Origin: Ruegeria sp. HKCCD7303
Lineage (GTDB): Bacteria > Pseudomonadota > Alphaproteobacteria > Rhodobacterales > Rhodobacteraceae
Assembly (NCBI RefSeq): GCF_013111185.1
Contig: NZ_WVRE01000005.1
Coordinates: 124,001-188,000, forward strand
Length of the DNA stretch: 64,000 nt
Direction of reading: 5' to 3'
Shown here: piece by piece, positions 54,051 through 64,000 of the stretch
Layout: every line of letters starts with the position of its first letter
Numbering within the stretch: position 1 is the stretch's first letter
Notes under the pieces: model-generated
What the model was told of the DNA's origin: nothing
Databases searched by the model: none
Seen by the model: the letters and a program-made list of their open reading frames with translations, nothing else
Position numbers and translations under genes: made by a program

Positions 54051-55646
54051 TCAGGCGACATCAAACACCAATGGCTTGATTTGCGTGAACAGACCCGTTT
54101 CCGCCAGCTTGGCGCGGGCCTCCGCTGGAACCGGTTCGTCTACGTAAAGCAGCGCAATGGCTTCACCGCCTGCCTCGGACCGACCAAGGGTAAAGTTGGC
54201 GATGTTGACGTTGTTCTCACCCATGGTCTGACCCAATGCACCGATGATGCCCGGCACGTCTTCGTTGGTCGTGTACAGCATATGAGCGCCGATCTCAGCG
54301 TCGATATTGATGCCCTTGATCTGGATAAAGCGCGGCTTGCCGTCGCTGAACACAGTGCCCCCGATCGAACGCTCGCGCTTGTCGGTCACAACGGTGACTT
54401 TGATATAGCCCTCAAACGCGCCCGATTTGTCCTGATTGGTGGTCGAGATTTTGATCCCACGCTCTTTCGCGACAACCGGGGCCGAAACCATGTTCACCTC
54501 GGGGTTGAACTTTTTCATGATCCCCGCGACCACTGCGCAGTTTAGCGCGGCAAGGTTCATTTCAGCGGCCACACCATCGTAAAGGATGTTGATCGCCTTA
54601 ACAGGCTCATCCGTCATCTGACCAATAAAGCCGCCAAGATGCCCGGCCAGCTTGATCCAAGGCCCCATGACCTTGGCCTCTTCCGCCGTCACGCTGGGCA
54701 TGTTCAGCGCATTCTCGACCGCGCCTGTCAGCAAATAGTTCGAGATCTGTTCGGCCACCTGCAAAGCCACGTTTTCCTGCGCCTCGGTCGTTGCCGCACC
54801 AAGGTGCGGTGTACAGACCACGTTGGGCAGGTTGAACAGCGCGTTTTCCTTCGCCGGCTCTTCGCTGAACACGTCAAAGGCTGCTCCGGCGACGTGTCCG
54901 GATTGCAGCGCTTCGGCCAGAGCGTCTTCGTCTACCAGTCCACCACGGGCACAGTTGATGATACGAACCCCCTTCTTGGTCTTGGCGAGGTTCTCGCGGC
55001 TCAGGATGTTGCGGGTCTGATCAGTCAGCGGTACGTGCAGCGTGATAAAGTCGGCGCGCGACAGCAACTCATCCAGTTCAACTTTTTCCACGCCCATTTG
55101 CGCGGCTTTCTCTTCGCCCAAATAGGGATCATAGGCGACGACCTTCATCTTGAGTCCAAGGGCGCGTTCACAAACTATGCCACCAATGTTCCCTGCACCA
55201 ATAACACCGAGGGTCTTGTTGGTCAGCTCGATCCCCATAAACTTGGACTTCTCCCACTTGCCTGCATGGGTCGAGGTAGAGGCCTCGGGGATTTGCCGCG
55301 CCACGGCAAACATCATCGCAATCGCGTGTTCAGCGGTCGTAATCATGTTGCCGAACGGCGTGTTCATTACGATCACACCTTTCTTCGAAGCCGCATCCTT
55401 GTCGATATTGTCCGTGCCGATACCAGCGCGGCCAATGACCTTCAGCTTGTCGGCTTTCTCCAGGATGGTCGGTGTGACCTTGGTGGCCGAGCGGATGGCA
55501 AGACCGTCATACTGACCGATCACTTCGGCCAGCTTGTCTTTGTCCTTGCCCAGATCAGGCATGAAATCCACGTCGATGCCACGATCACGGAAAATCTGCA
55601 CGGCGGTTTCGCTGAGCTTGTCAGATACGAGTACTTTGGGGGCCAT
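54051..55646 (-). CDS. serA: D-3-phosphoglycerate dehydrogenase SerA
   Basis: A 531-residue enzyme for the first step of serine synthesis. The catalytic/NAD region (about 1-315) has the Rossmann motif GAGNIGGIVCERALGLKMKV (about 147) and the catalytic histidine in PHLGAAT (about 283). A long intervening domain and C-terminal ACT domain (about 455-528; DVPGIIGALGQTMGENNVNI) match the large SerA form with allosteric serine control. serC is directly upstream. Confidence 0.96.
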   Translation of the reverse strand: MAPKVLVSDKLSETAVQIFRDRGIDVDFMPDLGKDKDKLAEVIGQYDGLAIRSATKVTPTILEKADKLKVIGRAGIGTDNIDKDAASKKGVIVMNTPFGNMITTAEHAIAMMFAVARQIPEASTSTHAGKWEKSKFMGIELTNKTLGVIGAGNIGGIVCERALGLKMKVVAYDPYLGEEKAAQMGVEKVELDELLSRADFITLHVPLTDQTRNILSRENLAKTKKGVRIINCARGGLVDEDALAEALQSGHVAGAAFDVFSEEPAKENALFNLPNVVCTPHLGAATTEAQENVALQVAEQISNYLLTGAVENALNMPSVTAEEAKVMGPWIKLAGHLGGFIGQMTDEPVKAINILYDGVAAEMNLAALNCAVVAGIMKKFNPEVNMVSAPVVAKERGIKISTTNQDKSGAFEGYIKVTVVTDKRERSIGGTVFSDGKPRFIQIKGINIDAEIGAHMLYTTNEDVPGIIGALGQTMGENNVNIANFTLGRSEAGGEAIALLYVDEPVPAEARAKLAETGLFTQIKPLVFDVA

Positions 55647-55678
55647 TTTCTCTGGTCCTTTGAAGAATTCTGGGGGTT

Positions 55679-55736
55679 GGCGGGCTGAAGCCCGCCCTAC
55701 GATTTCAAATGTGAGTAGGCCGGGCTTCAGCCCGGC
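55679..55736. repeat. REP-like inverted hairpin pair between serC and serA
   Basis: Two hairpins, GGCGGGC-TGAA-GCCCGCC (55679-55696) and GCCGGGCT-TC-AGCCCGGC (55719-55736), are related to each other in opposite orientation and face each other across about 22 bases. The form (GGCTGAAGCCC core with CCCTAC end) is that of chromosomal REP elements. It occupies most of the 99-base serC-serA gap and may stabilise mRNA or tune serA. Confidence 0.75.
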
Positions 55737-55745
55737 ACCGGGTCA

Positions 55746-56900
55746 TCAGGCAGCTTCGGTTTGCGCTGCGATCTCGGCCTCGAAGGCCCAGGCCAACCAA
55801 GGCAACATCGCCTCGATATCCGAGGTCTCAACCGTACCGCCGCACCAGATACGCAGACCCGCAGGCGCGTCGCGATAGGCACCGATATCCAATGCAATAT
55901 TCTCGACCTCCAACCGTTTGGCCACAGCCTTGGCAAAAGTCGCACCGTCCTGAATGCGTGCATCGGTAAACTTCAAGCACACAGATGTGTTCGATTGCGT
56001 CGCCGCATCCTCGGCCAGATTGGCGATCCAATCATTCTTCGCACAGAACGTATGAACCGCATTGGCATTCGCATCAGCACGGGCGATCAGCCCTTGCAAC
56101 CCACCGACCGAGCGCGCCCAGTCCAGCGCGAACAGATAATCCTCAACCGCCAGCATCGAGGGCGTGTTGATCGTGGCTCCGGTAAAGATACCTTCGATCA
56201 GCTTGCCGCCTTTGGTCAGACGGAAAATCTTGGGCAGCGGCCATGCGGGGGTGTAGCTCTCCAGCCGTTCAACCGCACGTGGGCTCAGGATCAACATGCC
56301 GTGGGCCGCTTCGCCACCCAACACTTTCTGCCAGCTAAAGGTGGTGACATCCAGTTTGTCCCACGGCAGGTCCATCGCAAAAGCGGCGCTGGTCGCATCA
56401 CAAATTGTCAGGCCCTGACGGTCATCAGCGATCCAGTCGCCAGTGGGAACCCGCACGCCCGAGGTTGTTCCATTCCAGGTGAACACCACGTCATTGGCGA
56501 AATCGACCGAAGCCAGATCCACGATCTGCCCGTAATCCGCCGTTTTCACCTCGGCATCGATCTTCAGCTGTTTGACCACATCCGTCACCCAGCCCGCGCC
56601 AAAGCTTTCCCAAGCCAGCATCTCGACCTTGCGCTCACCTAGCAGCGACCACAACGCCATCTCAACCGCACCGGTGTCCGAGGCGGGAACGATCCCGATT
56701 TTGTAATCTGCCGGAATACCCAGCACCTCACGCGTGCCTTCAATGGCCGCTTTCAGCTTATCCTTGCCAACAGCGGCCCGGTGGGAACGACCCAACGCGG
56801 CATCGGCCAATTTAGTCAGATCAAATGTAGGGGGTTTGGCACAGGGGCCAGAGGAAAAACGCGGATTTGCCGGCCGCGCTGCCGGTCGTTCAATCGTCAT
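55746..56900 (-). CDS. serC: Phosphoserine aminotransferase SerC
   Basis: A 384-residue fold type I PLP enzyme that aminates 3-phosphohydroxypyruvate. [13 protein letters not shown] at the start and the PLP lysine in [17 protein letters not shown] (about 198) are typical of the alphaproteobacterial form; ALGRSHRA follows the start. ATG 56900 gives [11 protein letters not shown] 130-base structured leader precedes it. Confidence 0.95.
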   Translation of the reverse strand: MTIERPAARPANPRFSSGPCAKPPTFDLTKLADAALGRSHRAAVGKDKLKAAIEGTREVLGIPADYKIGIVPASDTGAVEMALWSLLGERKVEMLAWESFGAGWVTDVVKQLKIDAEVKTADYGQIVDLASVDFANDVVFTWNGTTSGVRVPTGDWIADDRQGLTICDATSAAFAMDLPWDKLDVTTFSWQKVLGGEAAHGMLILSPRAVERLESYTPAWPLPKIFRLTKGGKLIEGIFTGATINTPSMLAVEDYLFALDWARSVGGLQGLIARADANANAVHTFCAKNDWIANLAEDAATQSNTSVCLKFTDARIQDGATFAKAVAKRLEVENIALDIGAYRDAPAGLRIWCGGTVETSDIEAMLPWLAWAFEAEIAAQTEAA

Positions 56901-57030
56901 CTGTATTACCCTTTCAGATACACGCCCCTCGTTGGGGAGGGGTGTCCCACGCACAGAGCTATGGGGCCTTTGCACCTGCAGCAAGCGGAAAAGACACTTC
57001 GTCAGGCGAAAACGACATCTGAAAAGGCTA
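56901..57030 (-). ncRNA. Candidate serC-motif leader RNA
   Basis: The minus-strand leader has a stem just before the ribosome site (CCCCTC with GAGGGG, extended by ACAC/GTGT-like pairs, about 56921-56948) and conserved-looking single-stranded parts. A serC motif of this position is described for alphaproteobacterial serC operons (Rfam). I assign it by position and structure only. Confidence 0.45.
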
Positions 57031-57032
57031 CA

Positions 57033-57055
57033 AATCGGAACGCGAGTTTCCGATT
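57033..57055. repeat. Perfect 8-bp stem-loop in the gcvP-serC gap
   Basis: AATCGGAA (57033-57040) and TTCCGATT (57048-57055) form a perfect stem with a seven-base loop, directly beyond the gcvP terminator. Confidence 0.65.
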
Positions 57056-57060
57056 GGCGA

Positions 57061-57088
57061 AAACCCCGCCTATGTTTTGGCGGGGTTT
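57061..57088 (-). terminator. Rho-independent terminator after gcvP
   Basis: AACCCCGCC (57061-57069) and GGCGGGGTT (57078-57086) pair around an eight-base loop; TTTT follows on the minus strand. It lies 11 bases after the gcvP stop. Confidence 0.88.
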
Positions 57089-57098
57089 TGTTATGGGA

Positions 57099-59954
<2,856 letters not shown>

Positions 59955-60103
59955 TGCAGCGCTCCTATGAATAAGTCAGGTCCGGCAGAGACCGCGCAGA
60001 TCTCCGGTGGAAGGCGGGCCAGTCCGGCCCGAGCGGGCGGAGCCCCAAAAGCAGAAGCTCCGGATAAAGCGGTGGAACCCCAGGCGCGGGCCCCCGGTTT
60101 GGT
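59955..60103 (-). other. gcvH-gcvP intergenic region
   Basis: 149 bases, GC-rich, with several short inverted repeats (for example a GGGCC/GGCCC pair near 60016-60028) but no gene. It may attenuate or stabilise the message between gcvH and gcvP. Confidence 0.4.
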
Positions 60104-60469
60104 TTAGCCGATGAAGGCTTTGTATCCGGCCTCGTCCATCAGGTCCTCAAGCTGCGATGCGTCCGCAATCTTGATCTTGTAGATCCAGGCTTCGCCTTCG
60201 GGGTCTTCGTTCAGCGCGCCGGGGTTGTCGGCCAGCGCTTCGTTCACTTCAACGATCTCGCCATCCACCGGAGCATAAAGCTCGGACGCGGCCTTGACGG
60301 ATTCGATCACGCCGATCTCGCCGTCTTTCTCGAACTCGTCGCCCGCTTCCTGCTGCTCGACAAACACCACCTCACCCAGCTGTTCAGCCGCGTGCTTGGT
60401 GATGCCAAGCGTGGCGGTATCGCCCTCAACGGTCAGCCATTCATGCTCTTCGGAATAATAGGTTGCCAT
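60104..60469 (-). CDS. gcvH: Glycine cleavage system H protein
   Basis: A 121-residue lipoyl carrier. The lipoylated lysine lies in IESVKAASELYAPVDGEIVE (about 64), and HEWLTVEGDTATLGITKHA at the start is diagnostic. It shuttles the aminomethyl group between GcvP and GcvT; the lipoate is made by LipA, encoded at the edge of this window. It follows gcvT by 18 bases. Confidence 0.96.
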   Translation of the reverse strand: MATYYSEEHEWLTVEGDTATLGITKHAAEQLGEVVFVEQQEAGDEFEKDGEIGVIESVKAASELYAPVDGEIVEVNEALADNPGALNEDPEGEAWIYKIKIADASQLEDLMDEAGYKAFIG

Positions 60470-60487
60470 CTTGTCTCTCTCCTGACT

Positions 60488-61582
60488 TCAACGCTTGTAA
60501 TTCTGTGTGACAAAGGGCAGCGCCACGATCTGCGCCGGTTGCGCCTTGCCCCGAATGATTAGGTTCACCTTCTCGCCGGGCTCACCATGGCCCTTCGACA
60601 CGTAGCCCATCGCAACCGGACCACCCACCGTGGGGCCAAAGCTGCCCGAGGTAATCTGACCAATCGTGTTGCCCTCAAGGCATTGCACTTCAACGCCCTG
60701 ACGCGCCGGTGCCCGGCCGTCGGGCTTGATGCCCACCAGCTTGCGCGCCGCGCCCTCGGCCAGTTCCTTTTGCACGCGATCCGCGCCCGGAAAGCCGCCT
60801 TCTTCCTTGCGGCGTTTTTGAATGGCCCAGCCCAGGCTGGCCTCGATCGGCGAGGTGCTCTGGTCGATGTCGTTGCCATACAGGCACAGACCCGCCTCCA
60901 GCCGCAGGCTATCGCGCGCGCCCAGACCCGCAGGTTCGCAATCTTCATGCGCCAGGAAGGCCTTGCTGATCTCGATCGCCTTGTCCTCGGGGATCGAAAT
61001 CTCGTAACCATCCTCGCCGGTATAGCCCAGGCGCGAGATGCGGCATTCAACGCCGTTGATATCGGCCACTGTGGTTTCCATGAACTTCAGATCGCGGGCA
61101 GCAGGGCAAAGTTCCCCCACCACATCCTCGGCCTTGGGACCCTGCACCGCCACCAGCGCCCGCTCGAAGATCTCGGTCACTTCGACGCCTTCGAGGTGCG
61201 CGCGCATATGCGGAATGTCCTGATGCCGCAGCGCCGCGTTCACAACCACAAAGAAATGATCGCCCGCATTCGACACGATCAGGTCATCCATGATCCCGCC
61301 ATCCGCATTCGTAAAGAACCCGTACCGCGCCTTGCCTTCCTTCAGCGTCGCATAAGCCTGAGGGCACAAAGCTTCCAGCTTCTCACCCACATTCTCGCCG
61401 CGCAAAATCACCTGACCCATGTGAGACACATCAAACAACGCCGCCTTCTCACGACACTGCTTATGCTCCCCCATAATCCCCAAAGGATACTGAACAGGCA
61501 TCTCCCAGCCAGCAAAATCAACCAACTTACCTCCCAACTCAACATGCAACGAATACAAGGGAGTGCGTTTAATGTCGGACAT
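60488..61582 (-). CDS. gcvT: Aminomethyltransferase (T protein)
   Basis: A 364-residue folate-dependent enzyme that releases ammonia and forms methylene-tetrahydrofolate. LGGKLVDFAGWEMPVQYPLG, DVSHMGQV and the folate-site ISRLGYTGEDGYEI (about 182) and LEAGLCLYGNDID are typical. ATG 61582 gives MSDIKRTPLY; a longer start runs into uspA. It follows uspA by 16 bases. Confidence 0.95.
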   Translation of the reverse strand: MSDIKRTPLYSLHVELGGKLVDFAGWEMPVQYPLGIMGEHKQCREKAALFDVSHMGQVILRGENVGEKLEALCPQAYATLKEGKARYGFFTNADGGIMDDLIVSNAGDHFFVVVNAALRHQDIPHMRAHLEGVEVTEIFERALVAVQGPKAEDVVGELCPAARDLKFMETTVADINGVECRISRLGYTGEDGYEISIPEDKAIEISKAFLAHEDCEPAGLGARDSLRLEAGLCLYGNDIDQSTSPIEASLGWAIQKRRKEEGGFPGADRVQKELAEGAARKLVGIKPDGRAPARQGVEVQCLEGNTIGQITSGSFGPTVGGPVAMGYVSKGHGEPGEKVNLIIRGKAQPAQIVALPFVTQNYKR

Positions 61583-61598
61583 AGTTCTCACCTTTCGA

Positions 61599-62021
61599 TC
61601 AGCGGGATTGGTCGCGAACGACTGTGACTGTGCAATGCGCATTGCGCACCACACGGGCCAGGTTCGGGCCGATCTCGTAATTCGGGAAATCGCCTTTGGT
61701 CGAGGCCATGATGATCAGGTCAAAGCCATCCTTGTAAGCGAGTTTCAGGATTTCGCGGTATACGCTGCCTTCTTCGATGTGAACGTTCACGTCCGAGGCA
61801 TTGCCATGATCTAGGATAGCCTGAACTTCATTGCGCACATGATCCCGAGCACCCGCGCCATAGTTGGCGGGCAGGTTCGGCAGCTGGATGATCTCGGGGA
61901 TGACGGCAACTGCGTGCAGCTCGGCACCATAGAACTTGGCCTGTTCCAGTGCGAGCGGCAGGGCGTTCTTCCACGAGCGGTCGTCGGTGTGATCAATGGG
62001 CAGCAGGATTTTCGTGGCCAT
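61599..62021 (-). CDS. Universal stress protein UspA-family
   Basis: A 140-residue single Usp domain. ILLPIDHTDDRSWKNALPLA at the start and DLIIMASTKGDFPNYEIGPN with VVRNAHCTVTVVRD at the end match, though the ATP-binding Gly pattern is altered (STKGDF in place of GxxG). It lies between the glycine symporter and gcvT on one strand, which is unusual and suggests co-regulation with glycine use. GAGGAGAG lies before ATG 62021; GTG 62024 is also possible. Confidence 0.85.
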   Translation of the reverse strand: MATKILLPIDHTDDRSWKNALPLALEQAKFYGAELHAVAVIPEIIQLPNLPANYGAGARDHVRNEVQAILDHGNASDVNVHIEEGSVYREILKLAYKDGFDLIIMASTKGDFPNYEIGPNLARVVRNAHCTVTVVRDQSR

Positions 62022-62060
62022 CACGTCTCTCCTCGAGATATGGATTTCTGTTTTAAAACC

Positions 62061-62081
62061 GGGGGGCCAGTTTGGCCCCCC
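62061..62081 (-). terminator. Terminator/attenuator between the symporter and uspA-gcv genes
   Basis: A 9-bp perfect stem (GGGGGGCCA with TGGCCCCCC, three-base loop) is followed on the minus strand by GGTTTTAAAAC. It lies 20 bases after the symporter stop and 40 before uspA. Confidence 0.82.
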
Positions 62082-62100
62082 GCATTCGTCAGGGCCGAGC

Positions 62101-63519
62101 TTATTCGGCAGCTTGACCGCCGGGCTCTTCCGATTGACCGTTCGATGCGAAGAACTCTTTCGTCAGCTTGAAGACGATCGGGCTCAGCAAGGCCAGTGCA
62201 ATAAGGTTTGGGATAGCCATCATGGCGTTAAGTGTATCCGCCAGTAGCCAGACAAAACCCAGATCTGCTGTTGCGCCGAAGTAAATCGCGACGATCCACA
62301 GGATGCGGTAAGGCAGCAGGGATTTAACACCCAGCAGAAACTCAACGCATTTCTCGCCATAGAAGGACCAGCCCAGGATAGTGGTGAACGCAAAGATCGA
62401 CAGAGCGATGGCAATCAGGTACCCACCGATACCCGGCAGAGTGGTTTCAAAGGCCAGCGACGTCAGAGCTGCGCCGGAAATCGCCTTGTATCCTTCGGTT
62501 TCACCATTCGCGACGAAATCCGCGACCGACGCATCCAATGCGCCCGAAGCGATGATCGCCAGACCTGTGATCGAGCACACGATGATCGTGTCGATGAATG
62601 TCCCCAGCATCGCGATCAGGCCCTGATTTACAGGTCCCTTGGTCTCGGCTGCGGCATGGGCGATCGGGGCAGAACCCAGACCGGCTTCGTTTGAGAAGAC
62701 ACCGCGCGCCACACCAAAGCGGATGGCAAGCCACACTGCTGCACCAGCTGCGCCGCCCTTGGCAGCCCAAGGCGTGAACGCATAAGTGAACACATCGCTT
62801 AGCGCGGCGCCGATTGAACCGATGTTGATCAGCAGAACCAGCAGGCCCGCAACGATGTAGGCGATGGCCATAAACGGAACCAGTTTACCTGCAACCGCAC
62901 CGATGCGAGTGATACCACCCAGAATAACGGCGGCGGTCAGGATCATCAGCACAATACCAGTAATCGATTCATTGATGCCGAAGTTTGTTTCCAGAACTTG
63001 CGCCACACCGTTGGCTTGAACGCCATTGCCGATGCCGAAGGCCGCAATGCCGCCGAACAAAGCGAAGGCAACACCCAGCCAGGCCCATTTCGCGCCCAGA
63101 CCGTTTTTGATGTAGTACATCGGGCCGCCGACATAGTTGCCCAGCTCGTCTTTTTCACGGTATTTCACCGCGCAGACAGCCTCGGCATATTTGGTGGCCA
63201 TGCCCACCAGGGCGGTCATCCACATCCAGAACAAGGCGCCCGGACCGCCCAGGAAGACAGCAGTGGCCACACCGGCAATGTTACCTGTACCGATGGTCGC
63301 CGACAGCGAGGTCATCAGCGCGTTGAACGGGCTAATCTGCCCTTCGCCCTGACCTTCACGGCCTTTGAACAGCAGGCTGAAGCCCGTGCCGATGCGCAGG
63401 ATCGGCATGAATTTCAGACCAACCTGTAGGAAGAAGCCGACGCCAAGGATGAGCGCCAGCATCCACGGCCCCCATACGACGCCATTAATAGCCCCTGTGA
63501 TTGAAGTTAACGCTTCCAT
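62101..63519 (-). CDS. Alanine/glycine:cation symporter (AGCS family)
   Basis: A 472-residue membrane transporter with about ten helices. The AGCS signature is seen ([20 protein letters not shown], about 73, and the first helices), with [20 protein letters not shown] and [20 protein letters not shown] further on. It imports alanine or glycine with Na+ or H+. Its place directly upstream of the glycine cleavage genes points to glycine as a substrate. Confidence 0.93.
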   Translation of the reverse strand: MEALTSITGAINGVVWGPWMLALILGVGFFLQVGLKFMPILRIGTGFSLLFKGREGQGEGQISPFNALMTSLSATIGTGNIAGVATAVFLGGPGALFWMWMTALVGMATKYAEAVCAVKYREKDELGNYVGGPMYYIKNGLGAKWAWLGVAFALFGGIAAFGIGNGVQANGVAQVLETNFGINESITGIVLMILTAAVILGGITRIGAVAGKLVPFMAIAYIVAGLLVLLINIGSIGAALSDVFTYAFTPWAAKGGAAGAAVWLAIRFGVARGVFSNEAGLGSAPIAHAAAETKGPVNQGLIAMLGTFIDTIIVCSITGLAIIASGALDASVADFVANGETEGYKAISGAALTSLAFETTLPGIGGYLIAIALSIFAFTTILGWSFYGEKCVEFLLGVKSLLPYRILWIVAIYFGATADLGFVWLLADTLNAMMAIPNLIALALLSPIVFKLTKEFFASNGQSEEPGGQAAE

Positions 63520-63543
63520 GGTTTCCCTCCCATTTGCGTTTGG

Positions 63544-64000
63544 TTACGCCCTGTTTGCGATGGCCCGCTGGCGGGCTTGCTTAAGAGCAGCGAAGTCTTC
63601 GTCCGCGTGGAACGATGAACGGGTCAGCGGGGTTGCCGACACGTGTAGGAAGCCCTTGGAACGTGCGATCTGTTCCAGTTGGGCGAACTCCTCCGGTGAC
63701 CAGAACCGGTCAATTGGATGATGTTTCGGGGTCGGTTGCAGGTATTGGCCAACCGTCAGAAAATCGACTTGAGCGGCGCGCAGGTCATCCATGACCTGCC
63801 GCACGTCATTCAGGCTTTCACCCAAGCCCACCATCAGGCCGGATTTTGTGAAAATCTCGGGATTGGCGCGTTTCGCATCATCCAGAAGACGCAGCGAAGT
63901 ATAATACCGCGCACCGGGACGCACTGTCGGATAAAGATGCGGCACAGTTTCCAGATTGTGGTTGAAAACATCCGGTGCCGCGTCAAATACGATATCTGAA
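63544..64000 (-). CDS. lipA: Lipoyl synthase LipA, 5'-truncated by window end
   Basis: The C-terminal 151 codons or so of lipoyl synthase, a radical SAM enzyme that inserts sulfur into octanoyl groups on GcvH and E2 proteins. [58 protein letters not shown] and [19 protein letters not shown] are diagnostic. The N-terminal cysteines lie beyond the window. Lipoate made here is needed by GcvH encoded 3 kb downstream on the same strand. Confidence 0.96.
   Translation of the reverse strand, partial: SDIVFDAAPDVFNHNLETVPHLYPTVRPGARYYTSLRLLDDAKRANPEIFTKSGLMVGLGESLNDVRQVMDDLRAAQVDFLTVGQYLQPTPKHHPIDRFWSPEEFAQLEQIARSKGFLHVSATPLTRSSFHADEDFAALKQARQRAIANRA

Noticed and set aside
61583..63543. Glycine riboswitch upstream of gcvT or the glycine symporter
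   Set aside because: The gaps before gcvT (16 bases) and the symporter (24 bases) are too short, and the uspA leader shows only the terminator-like stem.

Overview
The window looks like a chromosomal segment of a marine alphaproteobacterium of the Rhodobacterales (Roseobacter group, Ruegeria-like). The evidence is a GC-rich, tightly packed genome with many ATGA/TGATG overlaps, a CcrM-type GANTC methyltransferase, a flaF-flbT flagellin cluster, dapD/dapE lysine genes and a PotFGHI polyamine cluster. The genus is an inference from protein character. I saw no rRNA or tRNA gene, no CRISPR array, no insertion sequence and no prophage; this reads as core chromosome.

Layout. 1-6.7 kb: end of pmbA, an inositol-phosphatase-family gene, a divergent Kdo-transferase-like gene and lpxK (envelope lipid A); then a DsbA-family protein, a DUF721 protein and mutY. 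6.7-11.9 kb: alkane hydroxylase alkB, a membrane class III cyclase, ccrM and rnhB. 11.4-14.7 kb: two small secreted proteins, a membrane protein with a C-terminal winged helix, and a DUF427-class III cyclase fusion. 14.8-20.5 kb: a flagellar block (DUF1217, flbT, flaF, flagellin, flgN, rod-binding protein on the minus strand; fliK and flgD on the plus strand). 20.5-29 kb: polyamine region, with an oxidase and potFGHI-type transporter on the minus strand and a divergent GntR regulator plus aminotransferase; three copies of a TTTGATCA-type site link the two arms. 29.4-36.7 kb: lytic transglycosylase, WYL regulator, GST, DUF1801, RNase R, DUF2064 and dapE. 36.9-43.7 kb: a prokaryotic ionotropic-glutamate-receptor-like channel, a cupin, dapD, a GntR/dehydratase pair, a LOG-family gene, a cystathionine-lyase-like gene and a small membrane protein. 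43.8-53 kb: a DnaJ-like/CbpM pair, U32 peptidase, cytochrome P460, rlmN, a 55-residue lipoprotein, an IalB-family protein, asparaginase, and an ArsR-SRPBCC-YCII module.

52.3-64 kb is the most coherent block. Every gene is on the minus strand and all but two serve serine, glycine and one-carbon metabolism: lipA (lipoate for GcvH), an alanine/glycine symporter, uspA, gcvT, gcvH, gcvP, serC, serA, a metallophosphoesterase and serB. A structured leader that may be the alphaproteobacterial serC motif precedes serC, and a REP-like inverted pair sits between serC and serA.

The items I would check first are the channel with a non-potassium pore sequence, the DUF427-cyclase fusion, the membrane winged-helix protein of inverted topology, the GT30 homologue lacking the usual catalytic glutamate motif, and the candidate operators (GntR, ArsR) and GANTC cluster. 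No wholly new multi-gene system is demonstrated here.
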